This document shows positions 44,060 through 54,240 of a stretch of DNA of 64,000 nt, piece after piece. Position numbers and translations under genes: made by a program. Source of the DNA: Budorcas taxicolor (lineage: Eukaryota > Chordata > Mammalia > Artiodactyla > Bovidae); the NCBI RefSeq assembly GCF_023091745.1, contig NC_068922.1:28682001-28746000 (forward strand), in the 5' to 3' direction. Each line of letters begins with the position of its first letter. Positions within the stretch are counted from its first letter, which is position 1. The notes beneath the pieces were generated by a model that saw nothing but the letters and a program-made list of their open reading frames with translations, was not told the DNA's origin and made no database searches.

Positions 44060-44640
44060 AGGAAACCTTGAATGTCCAGTGAACAAGACTGCGCTGTTTC
44101 ACAAACAACTGGGGAAATAACAAAAATCATTTCACATTTAGATGATCATTTCACACCATCAGGTTGGCAATCCTAAGTTTTGATGAAGATGTAGACAGAG
44201 CAGGTAACAGGTAATGCTTGTCCATAGCTGGTTAAAGGTTAAATTCATGCAACTTTGTTGAAACCATTTCACATTATACATGTTGCATTTACCCCAAGCC
44301 CCAACAATTCCATTCCTTGGTGTAAACCCTGGAGAAACTCTTGAACTTGTGCTATAGAAAACCCATTCAGGGATGTTCACGTGGCATTGTCACTCTTGCA
44401 AAAATCTAGAAACAATACAGATGCTTATCAACAATCAAACGAATAAATAAATGATGGAATATTCATAATTGAACATTATATCCAGGTGAAGGGACCTCAG
44501 CGATCCTATCAAGTTAAAGAAGAAAGTCAGAGGGAAATGCATACAGGATAATTTTATCTCTAAAACATTCAAAAACAGGCAAAAATAAACGTATTATCAG
44601 GGAATAGCAACTCAGCACCACTACCAAGAACAGCAAAGAA
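44060..44640 (+). mobile_element. Old L1M ORF2 end / 3' UTR
   Basis: Diverged sense L1: 'catttcacaccatcaggttggcaatcc', 'caacaattccattccttggtgtaaaccctggagaaactctt', 'aatacagatgcttatcaacaatcaaacgaataaataaatgatggaatattc', 'acattcaaaaacaggcaaaa'. Confidence 0.65.
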
Positions 44641-45545
44641 ATGATTAATGTGAAATCAGGCTGGTACCTCCAGGTGGGGTGGGAGAGGGTACAGACAGGG
44701 AGGGGACACAGGACCTCGAAGAGCTGCTGCTAGTCTGTTTCCTATTCACACTGATGGGTACATCAGTGCTTATTTTATTCTTTTTTAGAATGGACATGCC
44801 TTTTATACTTTCTTTCATATGTACAATCGCCTACTTTTAAATTTAAAAATAGGTAATATCTGCTTTAACTCATCAGCGATGCAAAAAGTCAAGGCCTTGA
44901 AGACCAGAAGTCCAAATGACCTAACACAGACCAATAAATAAAGGGACAAGTAAATATATTAGGTGTCCTCCAGAAAAAATAATAAGGCCATGCCTGTGGC
45001 CATGCAGTAAATGCAATATCTCTGCCAAGTATTGCAATCCATAGTTCACTGACCCTTGATAGAGGCATGATTACTATGCCCCCTTTATCCATAATGTAAA
45101 CTGGCCCCAAATTCAGGCAGATTTGAATGGACAAACCAATAAAATGGAGGCCTTTAGAGTCTTTCAAAAAAAAAAAAAGTACAAGAAAGACATAAAAGTT
45201 TTTCTCTCTGCCACGCTGAGCACATTCTGCATTGTGTTAACCTGCTGACACTATTTATAATGTCAGAAAAAGGTCACTGAAGCCTAAATCTGCTTGGCAA
45301 GATTCCCCACCACAGTCTTCTCAAAAGCATAAGCTTGATTAAATATCATCTCCCATATTATTTTCGAGAAGGCTGCCCAAAGGTTGCAGTGGGCTCAGGT
45401 GTTCTGAGCTCCGCTATTATTCTGTCCCTCATTTGCATGGCATCTGTCCTCTGCATCGCTCAGCACGTGTCCTTCAGGCTCTCCCATTAATCCTGTATCT
45501 ACCCTTGCAACACAAGGAAGGGGTAAACCTGGAGTTTCTCCTGTT
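44641..45545. other. Unassigned stretch
   Basis: No gene. The minus frame 44889-45167 (92 codons) begins next to an A-run and has no motif. Confidence 0.45.
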
Positions 45546-45846
45546 TTCCAATTGGAGGATAATTGCTTTATAATGTTGTGTTAGTTCCTGCTGTACAACA
45601 ACATGAATCAGCTGTAAGTAGAAATATAACCCCTCCAACTTGGGCCTCCCTCCCACCACCCCACATCCCATCCCTCTAGGTCATCACAGAGCACAGAGCT
45701 CTGTTCCCTCTGTCTCCATCTCTATTCCTGCCCTCAAACAAGTTCATCAGTACCATTTTTCTCGATTCCACATATATGCGTTAATACACAATATTTGTTT
45801 TTCTCTTTCTGACTTACCTCACTCTCCACTTTTTCTAAATGGGAAA
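45546..45846 (-). mobile_element. L1 3' UTR fragment
   Basis: Antisense: 'ccaattggaggataattgctttataatgttgtgttag', 'tgtacaacaacatgaatcagctgtaagtagaaatataacccctcc', 'ttctcgattccacatatatgcgttaata'. Confidence 0.85.
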
Positions 45847-45887
45847 ACTAGAGTCTTTTTATACACAGAGACAAAGGGTTTTTAGTA

Positions 45888-46359
45888 CAGATAGACTTTG
45901 TTTTATTGCGCTTCGCAAATACTGCAATTTTTACACATTGTGTAAATTTGTGGCAACACTTCCCCAGATTTGTGGCAACCCTGAGCAAGTCTACAGGTGC
46001 ATTTGTTCACTTCATGTTTCTGAGTCACAGTATGGTAATTCTCATAATATTTCAAGATTTTTCATCATGATTATATTGGTTATGGCGATCTGTCATCAGA
46101 GATCTTTGAAGTTACTGTTACAACTGACTAATGGTTCAGATGATGGCTAGCATTTTTTAGCTAGTAATAAATACTAAGAATACCAAGAAAATATTTTTAA
46201 ATTAAGGTACATACTTTTTTTAGACATTATTGCACACTTAATCGACAACAGTATAGTATAAACATAACTTTTACATGTACTGGGAAACCAAAAAAATTGT
46301 GCACCTTTCTTTATTTGCTTTATTGTGGTGATCTGAAACTGAACTCTAAGATCTACCTG
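45888..46359 (+). mobile_element. Short Tigger (Tc1/mariner) transposon
   Basis: A 472-bp internally deleted Tigger-type element: 'ttattgcgcttcgcaaatactgcaatttttacac' and 'tgtggcaaccctgagcaagtctac' at the left; 'ttgcacacttaatcgacaacagtatagtataaacataac' and 'ctttattgtggtgatctgaaactgaac' at the right. It starts CAG and ends CTG with related terminal inverted repeats (CAGATAGACT / CAGGTAGATC) and is flanked by TA at 45886-45887 and 46360-46361. No transposase coding remains. Confidence 0.88.
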
Positions 46360-46361
46360 TA

Positions 46362-48342
46362 ATGAGATCAATCTCTCCCTCCTTAAAACAGTGGTTCCAA
46401 GGAGGATCAGCCTTTATAAATTCAGGTTTTGGGACAAGTATACATGGAGCAGAAGAGGTGATGAGAGCCCCTTATCAACATAGTGTGACTCTTCCAAATA
46501 CCTGGGGGTTGAGCCCCATGCAAAGGTTTTAGGCCACATTTCCCTTTGTGTGATAACTTAACTTACTCTAGGATCTACCATAGCTGTTGACATACCTAAT
46601 TTCCACTAAAGATCTGATTCACTGGGAAGCTCTGATTTGGTAAAAAGTCAAATGGCTTTCTTTTTGGGTGCAAAAAATAGGCCCAGTCTCTCTGACCCTA
46701 TATGTGTCTTGAACTTTCCATGTCAGTTTCTGCTGCCTCAGTCTCTCCATGCTCCCCAATTCCAGACCAAAGAATCTGTTGCACCCAGCTCACATTTTGT
46801 GGGAGGTCTGTCATGGCCATATGTCAAAGGTACTTCCTCCACTCTGGGCTTCCCCTTATCTAGTGGGGCTGGGATGAAAGGAAATGAGGAGAGGGAAAAG
46901 CATATACAATAAGGGGGCTGCAGGGGCTATGGATGGACAGTCTTCCCCTACAAGAAGTCTGGGAGAGGGAGGTGGGAAAGAAATACATAAACATCAGTTT
47001 AACACACATTTTAAAGACTAAAATTTACTGCTTGATGGCAAAAGCTTTTGCAAATCAACTTATGTAAACTCAATAGCATAAGCTTTCAGAAAGCTCTATT
47101 ATTTCAAAAAATTCCGGAAAGCAGGATGCAGCAGTCCAAACCGGCTTGAAATAAACAAAATGGAAAAAACCATCCTTTTGGAACTAGGAAGAAGGGCATG
47201 ATACAGTTCTCCAAGTCTAAGTGTTTTGTTAAGAAAATATTTTTCCAATGACTGTTTCTATCTTTTTAATTATTTAACAAGAAGTGTCTTTATGAGATAA
47301 AATTCAAAAGTGAATCATCTGGCATGGCAGGGCAACTACTGTAGTCATAACTCATGTCCTGCTCCCACCAGAAGAAAAATAGAGCCAAGAGGGACCAGGT
47401 GATGTACACAAAGTCATAAACATTTGTTGGATAAAGATATTTCCTGTAAAGGCCTTTGGCCAAAGCAATAAAATTCTGGTCTAACCTGACAAGGCTACTC
47501 ACAGGTAGGAACATGCATACTGAAAAATAGAGGCTGGTACTCAAGAGAAAGAGATGATCTTAACCTCCGTTCCTAGATATGGGTGCAGCATGTCCTTTAT
47601 CCTGCAACAGGAGCTCTCCACTTCCCCATGTCTTGCCTGTCATCTTCTCAGAAAGGGCTTCCCGTCCTTGACTTGTCAGTCTTATGGCTCTGTCCATCCA
47701 GAAGCCACTTTTCTGATCCCCAAGCCCTCGTAATCAACCTTCATTTGCCCTCAGGTATCAGCACGATCCATCTTTCTACATCATCTATAACATTCAAATG
47801 ATCGCAAACATACCAGCAAAATGGGTTAATAGCTCTGATTGCTTAGTAGTATAAAATGCTAATGCAGAGACTACATGAGAAGAAGAGAGGCCAAGTTCTT
47901 GATGCCAAAGGGGAATTAATGCATGAATTTCTGCCTATCTTCTCATTTACTTTCTCGAGAGTCATCACCATGAATTACAACCACTCTCCTTCCTGACTTA
48001 GTACCCTCTAGGGCATCTCTTCATCTCAACAGCCTCCTTTTTATAGCTTTGTCTTCATTACTGCCCCAGAAAGGAACAACAAGGAAGAAGAAAGTTAATG
48101 CAACTTCTTCTTCCCAATTATCTTCCTGTCCTAAATTAGTGACAGAAACATGTAGCCTGCAAGCCTATTTCCTTATTTCTGTGCCTTGGCAGACATCACT
48201 GGTCAATCACAGAGCTCTCTCTCTGAGCCTGAGCATTCCACAGTACTTCTCATCACAGTGCTTCAGGCATCCTGGAACAACTGAACAAATGTATCTTAAA
48301 AGATGAAACCTATTTGCTGCCTTCCCCTTAACTCCACCAGCT
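46362..48342. other. Unassigned 2-kb stretch
   Basis: No gene or confidently named repeat. Frames of 60-91 codons (46637-46912 plus, 47290-47544 minus, 47583-47801 plus, 48049-48306 plus) have no family signature. Confidence 0.45.
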
Positions 48343-48348
48343 ACAGTT

Positions 48349-48351
<3 letters not shown>

Positions 48352-48383
<32 letters not shown>

Positions 48384-48638
48384 AAGTCGCTTAGTCCGAC
48401 TCTGTGCGACCCCATAGACGGCAGCCCACCAGGCTCCCCCGTCCCTGGGATTCTCCAGGCAAGAACACTGGAGTGGGTTGCCATTTCCTTTTCCAATGCA
48501 TGAAAGTGAAAAGGGAAAGTGAAGTCACTCAGTCGTGTCTGACTCTTCACGACCCCATGGACTGCAGCCTACCAGGCTCTTCCACCCTTGGGATTTTCCA
48601 GGCAAGAGTACTAGAGTGGGTTTGCCATTGCCTTCTCC
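48352..48638 (-). mobile_element. Bov-A2 SINE: complete dimer with (CTG)n tail
   Basis: Two antisense Bov-A units in tandem (about 48384-48508 and 48516-48638), joined by the linker 'gcatgaaagtgaaaagg'. About ten TGC/CTG units (48353-48383) form the tail. The perfect 9-bp ACAGTTCCT flanks it at 48343-48351 and 48639-48647. Long Ala and similar runs in frames across the tail are repeat artefacts. Confidence 0.96.
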
Positions 48639-48647
48639 ACAGTTCCT

Positions 48648-49084
48648 CTAGGTCCAGAGAACCCCAGGTCTCCATAGGCTCTTTTCAGAAGATATTTTTC
48701 TATATATTTTTTTTCTTAGGAAAGAGGATACAAAGAAGATTATGAATATTTATAAAGAAGATTGTGAATATCATTCAGGCTTCCATTTTAAGAAATCATG
48801 CTCAGAGCAAAAATGAAGGATTTCTAGGTACCATTTTTAGGTACACGAGTGTCAAGCTGTTATAGACTATTGGCGGCGGGGGGAAGACACCTTATTATAG
48901 GTTTGGCTACGTTCCATCACCTGTACCTTCCGCCCTTATTTCTATAGCTTCAGTCATATTGCTGTGTCCAGCAGGGTGGAATTAAAGCTCAGGAGGGAAG
49001 CTGACCAGTAGTGGATGAATAATGACATGAAGTAGAGGTATTTATGTTGGCCTTTTGAGGTCTAAAAAGCTGAGACCTTAGATG
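48648..49084. other. Unassigned stretch
   Basis: No gene or named repeat. Confidence 0.4.
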
Positions 49085-49175
49085 AATTTTGCTACAAACT
49101 AGCAATTGATGTTATCGCTCTGGTTTCCTTAGCTGTAAAATGAGGCAGATGAATTATATCAGGGACTAATATGCA
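49085..49175 (+). mobile_element. Short MIR remnant
   Basis: 'tctggtttccttagctgtaaaatgaggcagatgaattat' matches the central MIR core. Confidence 0.55.
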
Positions 49176-49202
49176 CCAAGTGTCAAGCTTAACACAATGC
49201 CT

Positions 49203-49340
49203 GCTTTTGAAAACAAAGTTTTATTAGGACACAGACACATTCACTTATTCACATGCTAGCTAAGACTGCTGTCATGCCACCAAGACAGAATAATCGCTGT
49301 CTATTTTAGGTTCTGTGGGACATAATATTTCTGCTTGGTC
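49203..49340. mobile_element. Possible hAT-type transposon fragment
   Basis: 'aacaaagttttattaggacacagacacattcacttattcacatgctagctaagactgctgtcatgcc' resembles a common hAT-derived MER repeat ('aataaagttttattggaacacagcc...'). Termini are not identified. Confidence 0.4.
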
Positions 49341-50344
49341 CGTTCTTATGGTTTCTACTTCTTCACTAAAGTTCTCACTTTATTTCATGCTTAGTTTTTC
49401 CTGATTTTTTTTAGTTGCCATCTGTGATTCCTTGTCTGCAGGTAGCAGTGGAAAGGGGAAGGTGGGTTAAGGAAGGGCAGGCCAATCCCTGCTCTGTATC
49501 ATAACTTCCAACCTCAAATGCCTACATGAATCAGACAAGCAACATAAATCAGTGAACTACACCAGGTTTAAGGAAAAATCACTGGAACCACTTGTGACCT
49601 TGGGATTGACTATTCTCCGATTGACTGTATTTGTGTTATTAGCAGCCTTTATAGAGAAAAGCACTTCATAAAGGGGGAGGAGCATGCCGGGAGGACAGGG
49701 AGGAGCTGGTAGGAGCAAAGTATGAGGCGTGAGGACATTAAAACGAGGCTTGGAAGCAAATTGGGGCCATATTGGGAAAGACTACAACTGCCAGACTGAA
49801 CAAGGGAAAATCTGGGTTATTCAGATGATAAAGGGTATGTTGAGATCAATTTTAAGATGGTATTATCTAAGGTATTGGGGAAAGGGGGTGTTCACTGTAG
49901 GTTGACTTACTGCTCCCATTTGCCCTAGAGTAGTTTCCTGGGTTATAGGACTTGCAGTGCTTAAACTGGGACAATCCTGGGAAACCAGACATTTTCAGCC
50001 TTGTAGAGACAAAGAGATCGGTTCAGAGCTATTCCTGTGGTCCAAACACAAGGCGACAAGACTCCTAAGCGAAGGACTCTAATCCATTTTTTTCAGATGG
50101 ATAACTTCCTGCCAAAGTTTCCATGGAAAGGAATGGCCTCCTCTTCTCTGTTTATGTCTTGTTCCACATGCATCTAACTGTGATCTTTTATCAGCAAAAG
50201 TTCTTATCCTGAAGAAATATACTAGTTAGAGGCAGGAATGTAGGCATACGGTTGGCCAGTGGAGAAGCTAATGGATAGCAAGCTTGAATGAAGGAGGGAA
50301 AGCTAGCTGCTGCTAATAAAAATAAATGTTCCCATGAAGAAGTA
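49341..50344. other. Unassigned stretch with a palindromic segment
   Basis: No gene. At about 49915-49992 'cccatttgccctag' and 'atcctgggaaaccagac' are imperfect inverted copies around 'gtttcctgggttataggacttgcagtgc', like a short nonautonomous DNA transposon. I cannot name the family. Confidence 0.4.
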
Positions 50345-50510
50345 TTGATGCTTGACCTGCAACTTCATTTGATATTTATAACAACTAGTCAATGGAAATA
50401 TTATTTTCACTCCATTTTTCCAGCAAGGTAGCTGAAGAGGTTGACTAACTTAACCAATGGCACACAGCTATTAAGTGTGGGAGCCATAATTTAAGGTGAG
50501 TCACCCCAAC
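50345..50510 (-). mobile_element. MIR SINE remnant
   Basis: Antisense MIR: 'catttgatatttataacaactag', 'ttttcactccatttttccagcaaggtagctgaagaggttgactaac', 'aatggcacacagctattaagtgtgggagcc'. Confidence 0.68.
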
Positions 50511-51340
50511 CTCTACTCCTGCAGCACATCTTACCTCCCCAGCTGCGGTCACCCCTTTGTCCTTGGGGCCTCCTTGTCATATGCACCAATGCACAGCTCC
50601 CAGGAACTGCATGAGTTGCTTCAGATAAGACTCCCAACTGCCAGAAAAGAGCCAGTAGCCTGAAGGGAATTCAGAGGAGAGCCATATGAATAATTAAGGG
50701 CTGAGAAGGATTGATCTATCAGGAAAGATTAGAAGAATTCAATATGTGTTGGTGGGCTAAGTTGAAACCCAAGGACGAGTAGGCTGGGGGCAAGGAGGAA
50801 CAGGAAAGCGAAGTCATTATAGAATAGGTGGGCTTTCTGCTCAGTACAGCACAAGGAAGCAAGGCAGAGAGGAAGGCAAGAAAGTGGAAGCATACAGGGA
50901 AGGTTCTAGAAGGATCTCCCAAGGAACAATTTTTTGCCTCAGAATTCAGAGGAGAATCTAGCTAGACACCCACCTTGTGTGACATAATCCAGAAAGATCC
51001 ACCTGACAAAGCTGGTGAATGTATCAGAAGTCTGACTTTCCTCTTTCTAAGCGGAATGCACTTCCTGAGCAAAGCATAAATTCAAGGTCCTTCCCTGTTT
51101 CTCCAGCCTTCGGATCTTCTTCAGGTCTCTTATTTGTGAGACTGAACTGCTTAATTCTACCCAGAGTCAACTTTCAATTACATGAAAGGCAATGGGCTTG
51201 GAGATGTGGAGGATTAACCCAAGTTCCACTGTGCCAGGCCCTGCTTCAAGCACTGTATAAACTTCAGTCCTTTTTTCACTCGTCCAAGATCACATAAGTC
51301 GTTAGCCAGTCTCCAAAGGTGTTTTGTTTTTTTTAATTGC
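50511..51340. other. Unassigned stretch
   Basis: No gene or named repeat. Frames at 50719-50922 minus and 51019-51297 plus have no motif. Confidence 0.45.
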
Positions 51341-51344
51341 CCTT

Positions 51345-51691
51345 TGTTGTTGTTATTCAGTCTCTCAGTCATGTCCAATTCTTTGCGACCCTGTGGACTG
51401 CAGCACACTAGGCTTCCCTGTTCTTCACTATCTCCCTGAGTTTGGTCAAAGTCATGTGCATTGAGTTGATGATGTCATACAATCATCTCATCTTCTGTTG
51501 CCCCCTTCTCCTCCTACCCTCCATCTTTCCCAACATCAGGGTCTTTTCCAATGAGTTGGCTCATTTTCCAATCAGGTAGCCAAAGTATTGGAGCTTTAGT
51601 TTCAGCATCAATCCTTCCAATGAATATTTAGGGTTGATTTCTTTTAGGATTGACTGGTTTGATCTCCTTGCAGTCCAAGGGACTCTTAAGA
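51345..51691 (-). mobile_element. BovB 3' fragment
   Basis: Antisense 347-bp BovB 3' end: '(gtt)n attcagtctctcagtcatg' to 'ctccttgcagtccaagggactcttaagagtc'. The overlapping minus frames at 51561-51897 combine it with flanking sequence and are not genes. Confidence 0.92.
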
Positions 51692-51942
51692 GTCCATGTG
51701 GATGCCATGTGGGAAGTATATGATTGAACCTCAGTGAAAATTCTTGACAACAGAGGCTCGGGTGAGCTTTCCTGGTTGGCAGCAGTACTATATGCATGGT
51801 GCCAAACATCAGTACCAGGAAAGTAACACTCGTCCAGACTCCATGGAAAGGACAATGCAATATGATCCAACAATCCCACTTTTGAATGTATATCCAAAGG
51901 AACTGAACTCAGGTTCTCACCAAGATATCTGAAGACCCATAC

Positions 51943-51983
51943 TGTGTGCTAAGTCACTTCAGTCGTGTCCAACTCTTTGTGAT
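51943..51983 (-). mobile_element. Tiny Bov-A fragment
   Basis: 'gtgtgctaagtcacttcagtcgtgtccaactctttgtga' is about 40 bp of the antisense Bov-A/BovB 3' end, within old L1 sequence. Confidence 0.8.
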
Positions 51984-52311
51984 AAACTCTTGCATATAAA
52001 CAATAGAATATTATTCAGTCATAAGAAAGAAGGAAATCCTACCATTTGTGCAACTTGGAAGAATCTTGAGGGCATTATGCTATGTGAAATAAGTCAGACA
52101 AACAGCATATCACTTATATGAGGAATCTTAAAAAAATGCTAACCTCACAGAAACAGAGAGGAGATTTGTGGTTACAAGGGTCTGGGGGTAGGTGGAAATG
52201 GGGTGATATTGGTAAAAGGGTGTAAGCTTCCAGTTATAACAAGATCCCCCTTGTACTAAGGTACATCATGGTGACTATAGCTAATAATATTGTATTTCTA
52301 TATATATTTGA

Positions 52312-53950
52312 ATGAGAAGCAGAAGATATTAAGAAGAGGTGGCAAGAATACACAGAAGAACTATACAAAAAAGATCTTCACGACCAAGATAATCAAGATG
52401 GTGTGATCACTCACCTAGAGCCAGACATTTTGGAATGTGAACTCAAGTGGGCCTTTGAAAGCATCACTACGAACAAAGCTAGTGGAGGTGATGGAATTCC
52501 AGTTGAGCTATTTCAAATCCTAAAAGATGATGCTGTCAAAGTGCTGCACTCAATATGCCAGCAAATTTGGAAAACTCAGCAGTGGCCACAGGACTGGAAA
52601 AGGTCAGTTTTCATTCCAATCCCAAAGAAAGGCAATGCCAAAGAATGCTCAAACTACCACACAATTGCACTCATCTCACATGCAAGTAAAGTAATGCTCA
52701 AAATTCTCCAAGCCAGGCTTCAGCAATACGTGAACCGTGAACTTCCAGATGTTCAAGCTGGTTTTAGAAAAGGCAGAGGAACCAGAGATCAAATTGCCAA
52801 CATCCTCTGGATCATCGAAAAAGCAAGAGAGTTCCAGAAAAACGTCTATTTCTGCTTTATTGACTATGCCAAAGCCTTTGACTGTGTGTATCACAATCAA
52901 CTGTGGAAAATTCTGAGAGGGATGGGAATACTAGACCACCTGACGTGCCTCTTGAGAAATCTGTATGCAGGTGAGGAAGCAACAGTTAGAACTGGACATG
53001 GAACAACAGACTGGTTCCAAATAGGAAAAGGAGTACATCAAGGCTGTATATTGTCACCCTGCTTATTTAACTTCTATGCAGAGTACATCATGAGAAACGC
53101 TGGGCTGGAAGAAGCACAAGGTGGAATCAAGATTGCTGGGAGAAATATCAATAACCTCAGATATGCAGATGACACTACCCTTATGGCAGAAAGTGAAGAG
53201 GAGCTAAAAAGCCTCTTGATGAAAGTGAAAGAGGAGAGTGAAAAAGTTGGCCTAAAGCTCAACATTCAGAAAACAAAGATCATGGCATCTGGTCCCATCA
53301 CTTCATGGGAAATAGATGGGGAAACAGAGAAAACAGTGTCAGACTTTATTTTTGGGGGCTCCAAAATCACTGCAGATGGTGACTGTGGCCATGAAATTAA
53401 AAGACGCTTACTCCTTGGAAGAAAAGTTATGACCTACCTAGATAACATATTCAAAAGCAGAGACATTACTTTGCCATCAAAGGTCTGTCTAGTCAAGGCT
53501 ATGGGTTTTCCAGTGGTCAGGTATGGATGTGAGAGTTGGACTATGAAGAAAGCTGAGTGCCGAAGAATTGATGCTTGTGAACTGTGGTGTTGGAGAAGAC
53601 TCTTGAGAGTCCCTTGGACTGCAAGGAGATCCAACCAGTCCATTCTGAAGGAGATCAGCCCTGGGATTTCTTTGGAAGGAATGATGCTAAGGCTGAAACT
53701 CCAGTACTTTGGCCACCTCATGCAAAGAGCTAATTCATTGGAAAAGACTCTGATGCTGGGAGGGATTGGGGGCAGAAGGAGAATGGGACGACAGAGGATG
53801 AGATGGCTGGATGGCATCACTGACTCGATGGACACGAGTCTGAGTGAACTCCAGGAGTTGGTGATGGATAGGGAGGCCTGGCATGCTGCAATTCATGGGG
53901 TGGCAAAGAGTCGGACATGACTGAGCGACTGAACTGAACTGAACTGAAGA
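52312..53950 (+). mobile_element. 5'-truncated BovB with an open reverse-transcriptase frame
   Basis: A 1.64-kb sense BovB starting at 'gagaagcagaagatattaagaagaggtgg', upstream of the reverse-transcriptase domain, and ending with the ACTGA-repeat tail at about 53950. It lies inside an older L1. I see no convincing target duplication. The endonuclease and 5' promoter region are absent, so the copy was defective when it inserted. Confidence 0.95.
52403..53920 (+). CDS. BovB reverse transcriptase domain, 505-codon open frame (non-autonomous)
   Basis: The longest open frame in the window. It encodes the reverse transcriptase and C-terminal part of the BovB polyprotein. In the intact element this enzyme copies the RNA at a nicked chromosomal target. 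Residues: 'GDGIPVELFQIL' 30-40, 'GFRKGRGTRDQI' 120-131, motif A 'FIDYAKAFD' 152-160 with both Asp present, motif B 'QGCILSP' 213-219, catalytic YADD 254-257, then the C-terminal region with 'VPWTARRSNQSILKEI' and 'RRRMGRQRMRWLDGI'. The first Met is simply the first ATG after truncation; the frame is open upstream into the 5' junction. Single-residue departures from the other copies here are visible, such as VYHN for VDHN after motif A. No promoter is evident and the endonuclease is missing. It is a retrotransposon fossil with unusually intact coding sequence, not a host gene. Confidence 0.85.
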   Translation: MITHLEPDILECELKWAFESITTNKASGGDGIPVELFQILKDDAVKVLHSICQQIWKTQQWPQDWKRSVFIPIPKKGNAKECSNYHTIALISHASKVMLKILQARLQQYVNRELPDVQAGFRKGRGTRDQIANILWIIEKAREFQKNVYFCFIDYAKAFDCVYHNQLWKILRGMGILDHLTCLLRNLYAGEEATVRTGHGTTDWFQIGKGVHQGCILSPCLFNFYAEYIMRNAGLEEAQGGIKIAGRNINNLRYADDTTLMAESEEELKSLLMKVKEESEKVGLKLNIQKTKIMASGPITSWEIDGETEKTVSDFIFGGSKITADGDCGHEIKRRLLLGRKVMTYLDNIFKSRDITLPSKVCLVKAMGFPVVRYGCESWTMKKAECRRIDACELWCWRRLLRVPWTARRSNQSILKEISPGISLEGMMLRLKLQYFGHLMQRANSLEKTLMLGGIGGRRRMGRQRMRWLDGITDSMDTSLSELQELVMDREAWHAAIHGVAKSRT

Positions 53951-54047
53951 GGGTAAATCTTAGATTTACCACCACCACCACAAAAAAAGTAACAGGATGG
54001 AAGTGGTAACTAGTATTATGGTAATAATAATGTTGCAACATATATAA

Positions 54048-54155
54048 TGGACATAAGTTTAAGCAAACTCTGGAAGATGGTAAAGAACAAGGAAGCCTGG
54101 CATGCTGCAGTCTATGGGATCACAAAGAGTCAGACATGATTTAGCGACTGAACAA
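54048..54155 (+). mobile_element. 108-bp BovB tail with 12-bp target duplication
   Basis: BovB 3' terminus ('ggacataagtttaagcaaactctgg' to 'gcgactgaacaa'). It is flanked by the perfect CAACATATATAA at 54036-54047 and 54156-54167. This is a separate insertion from the larger BovB 100 bp upstream. Confidence 0.95.
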
Positions 54156-54240
54156 CAACATATATAAATGTACGAAAGCAGCACATTGTACATCTTGAAC
54201 AATGTTATATGTCTATTATATTTCATTAAAGCTGGGGGGG

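Larger units (their letters stand above)
51850..54240 (+). mobile_element. Old L1 (L1MA/B-type) 3' end carrying three ruminant insertions
   Basis: Sense L1 blocks: 'gatccaacaatcccacttttgaatgtatatccaaaggaactgaactcagg' (51864-51913), 'aatattattcagtcataagaaagaaggaaatcctaccatttg' (52008-52049), 'tctgggggtaggtggaaatgggg', 'catggtgactatagctaataatattgtattt'. After the BovB it continues 'ggtaaatcttagatttaccaccacc' and ends 'catcttgaac...tatttcattaaagctgggggg'. It is interrupted by a Bov-A fragment, a 1.64-kb BovB and a 108-bp BovB tail. Confidence 0.85.

Noticed and set aside
48303..48550. Poly-alanine-containing frames on both strands
   Set aside because: Produced by the (CTG)n tail of a Bov-A2 SINE.
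50690..50900. Faint similarity to an old interspersed repeat
   Set aside because: The match is too weak to name a family by eye.
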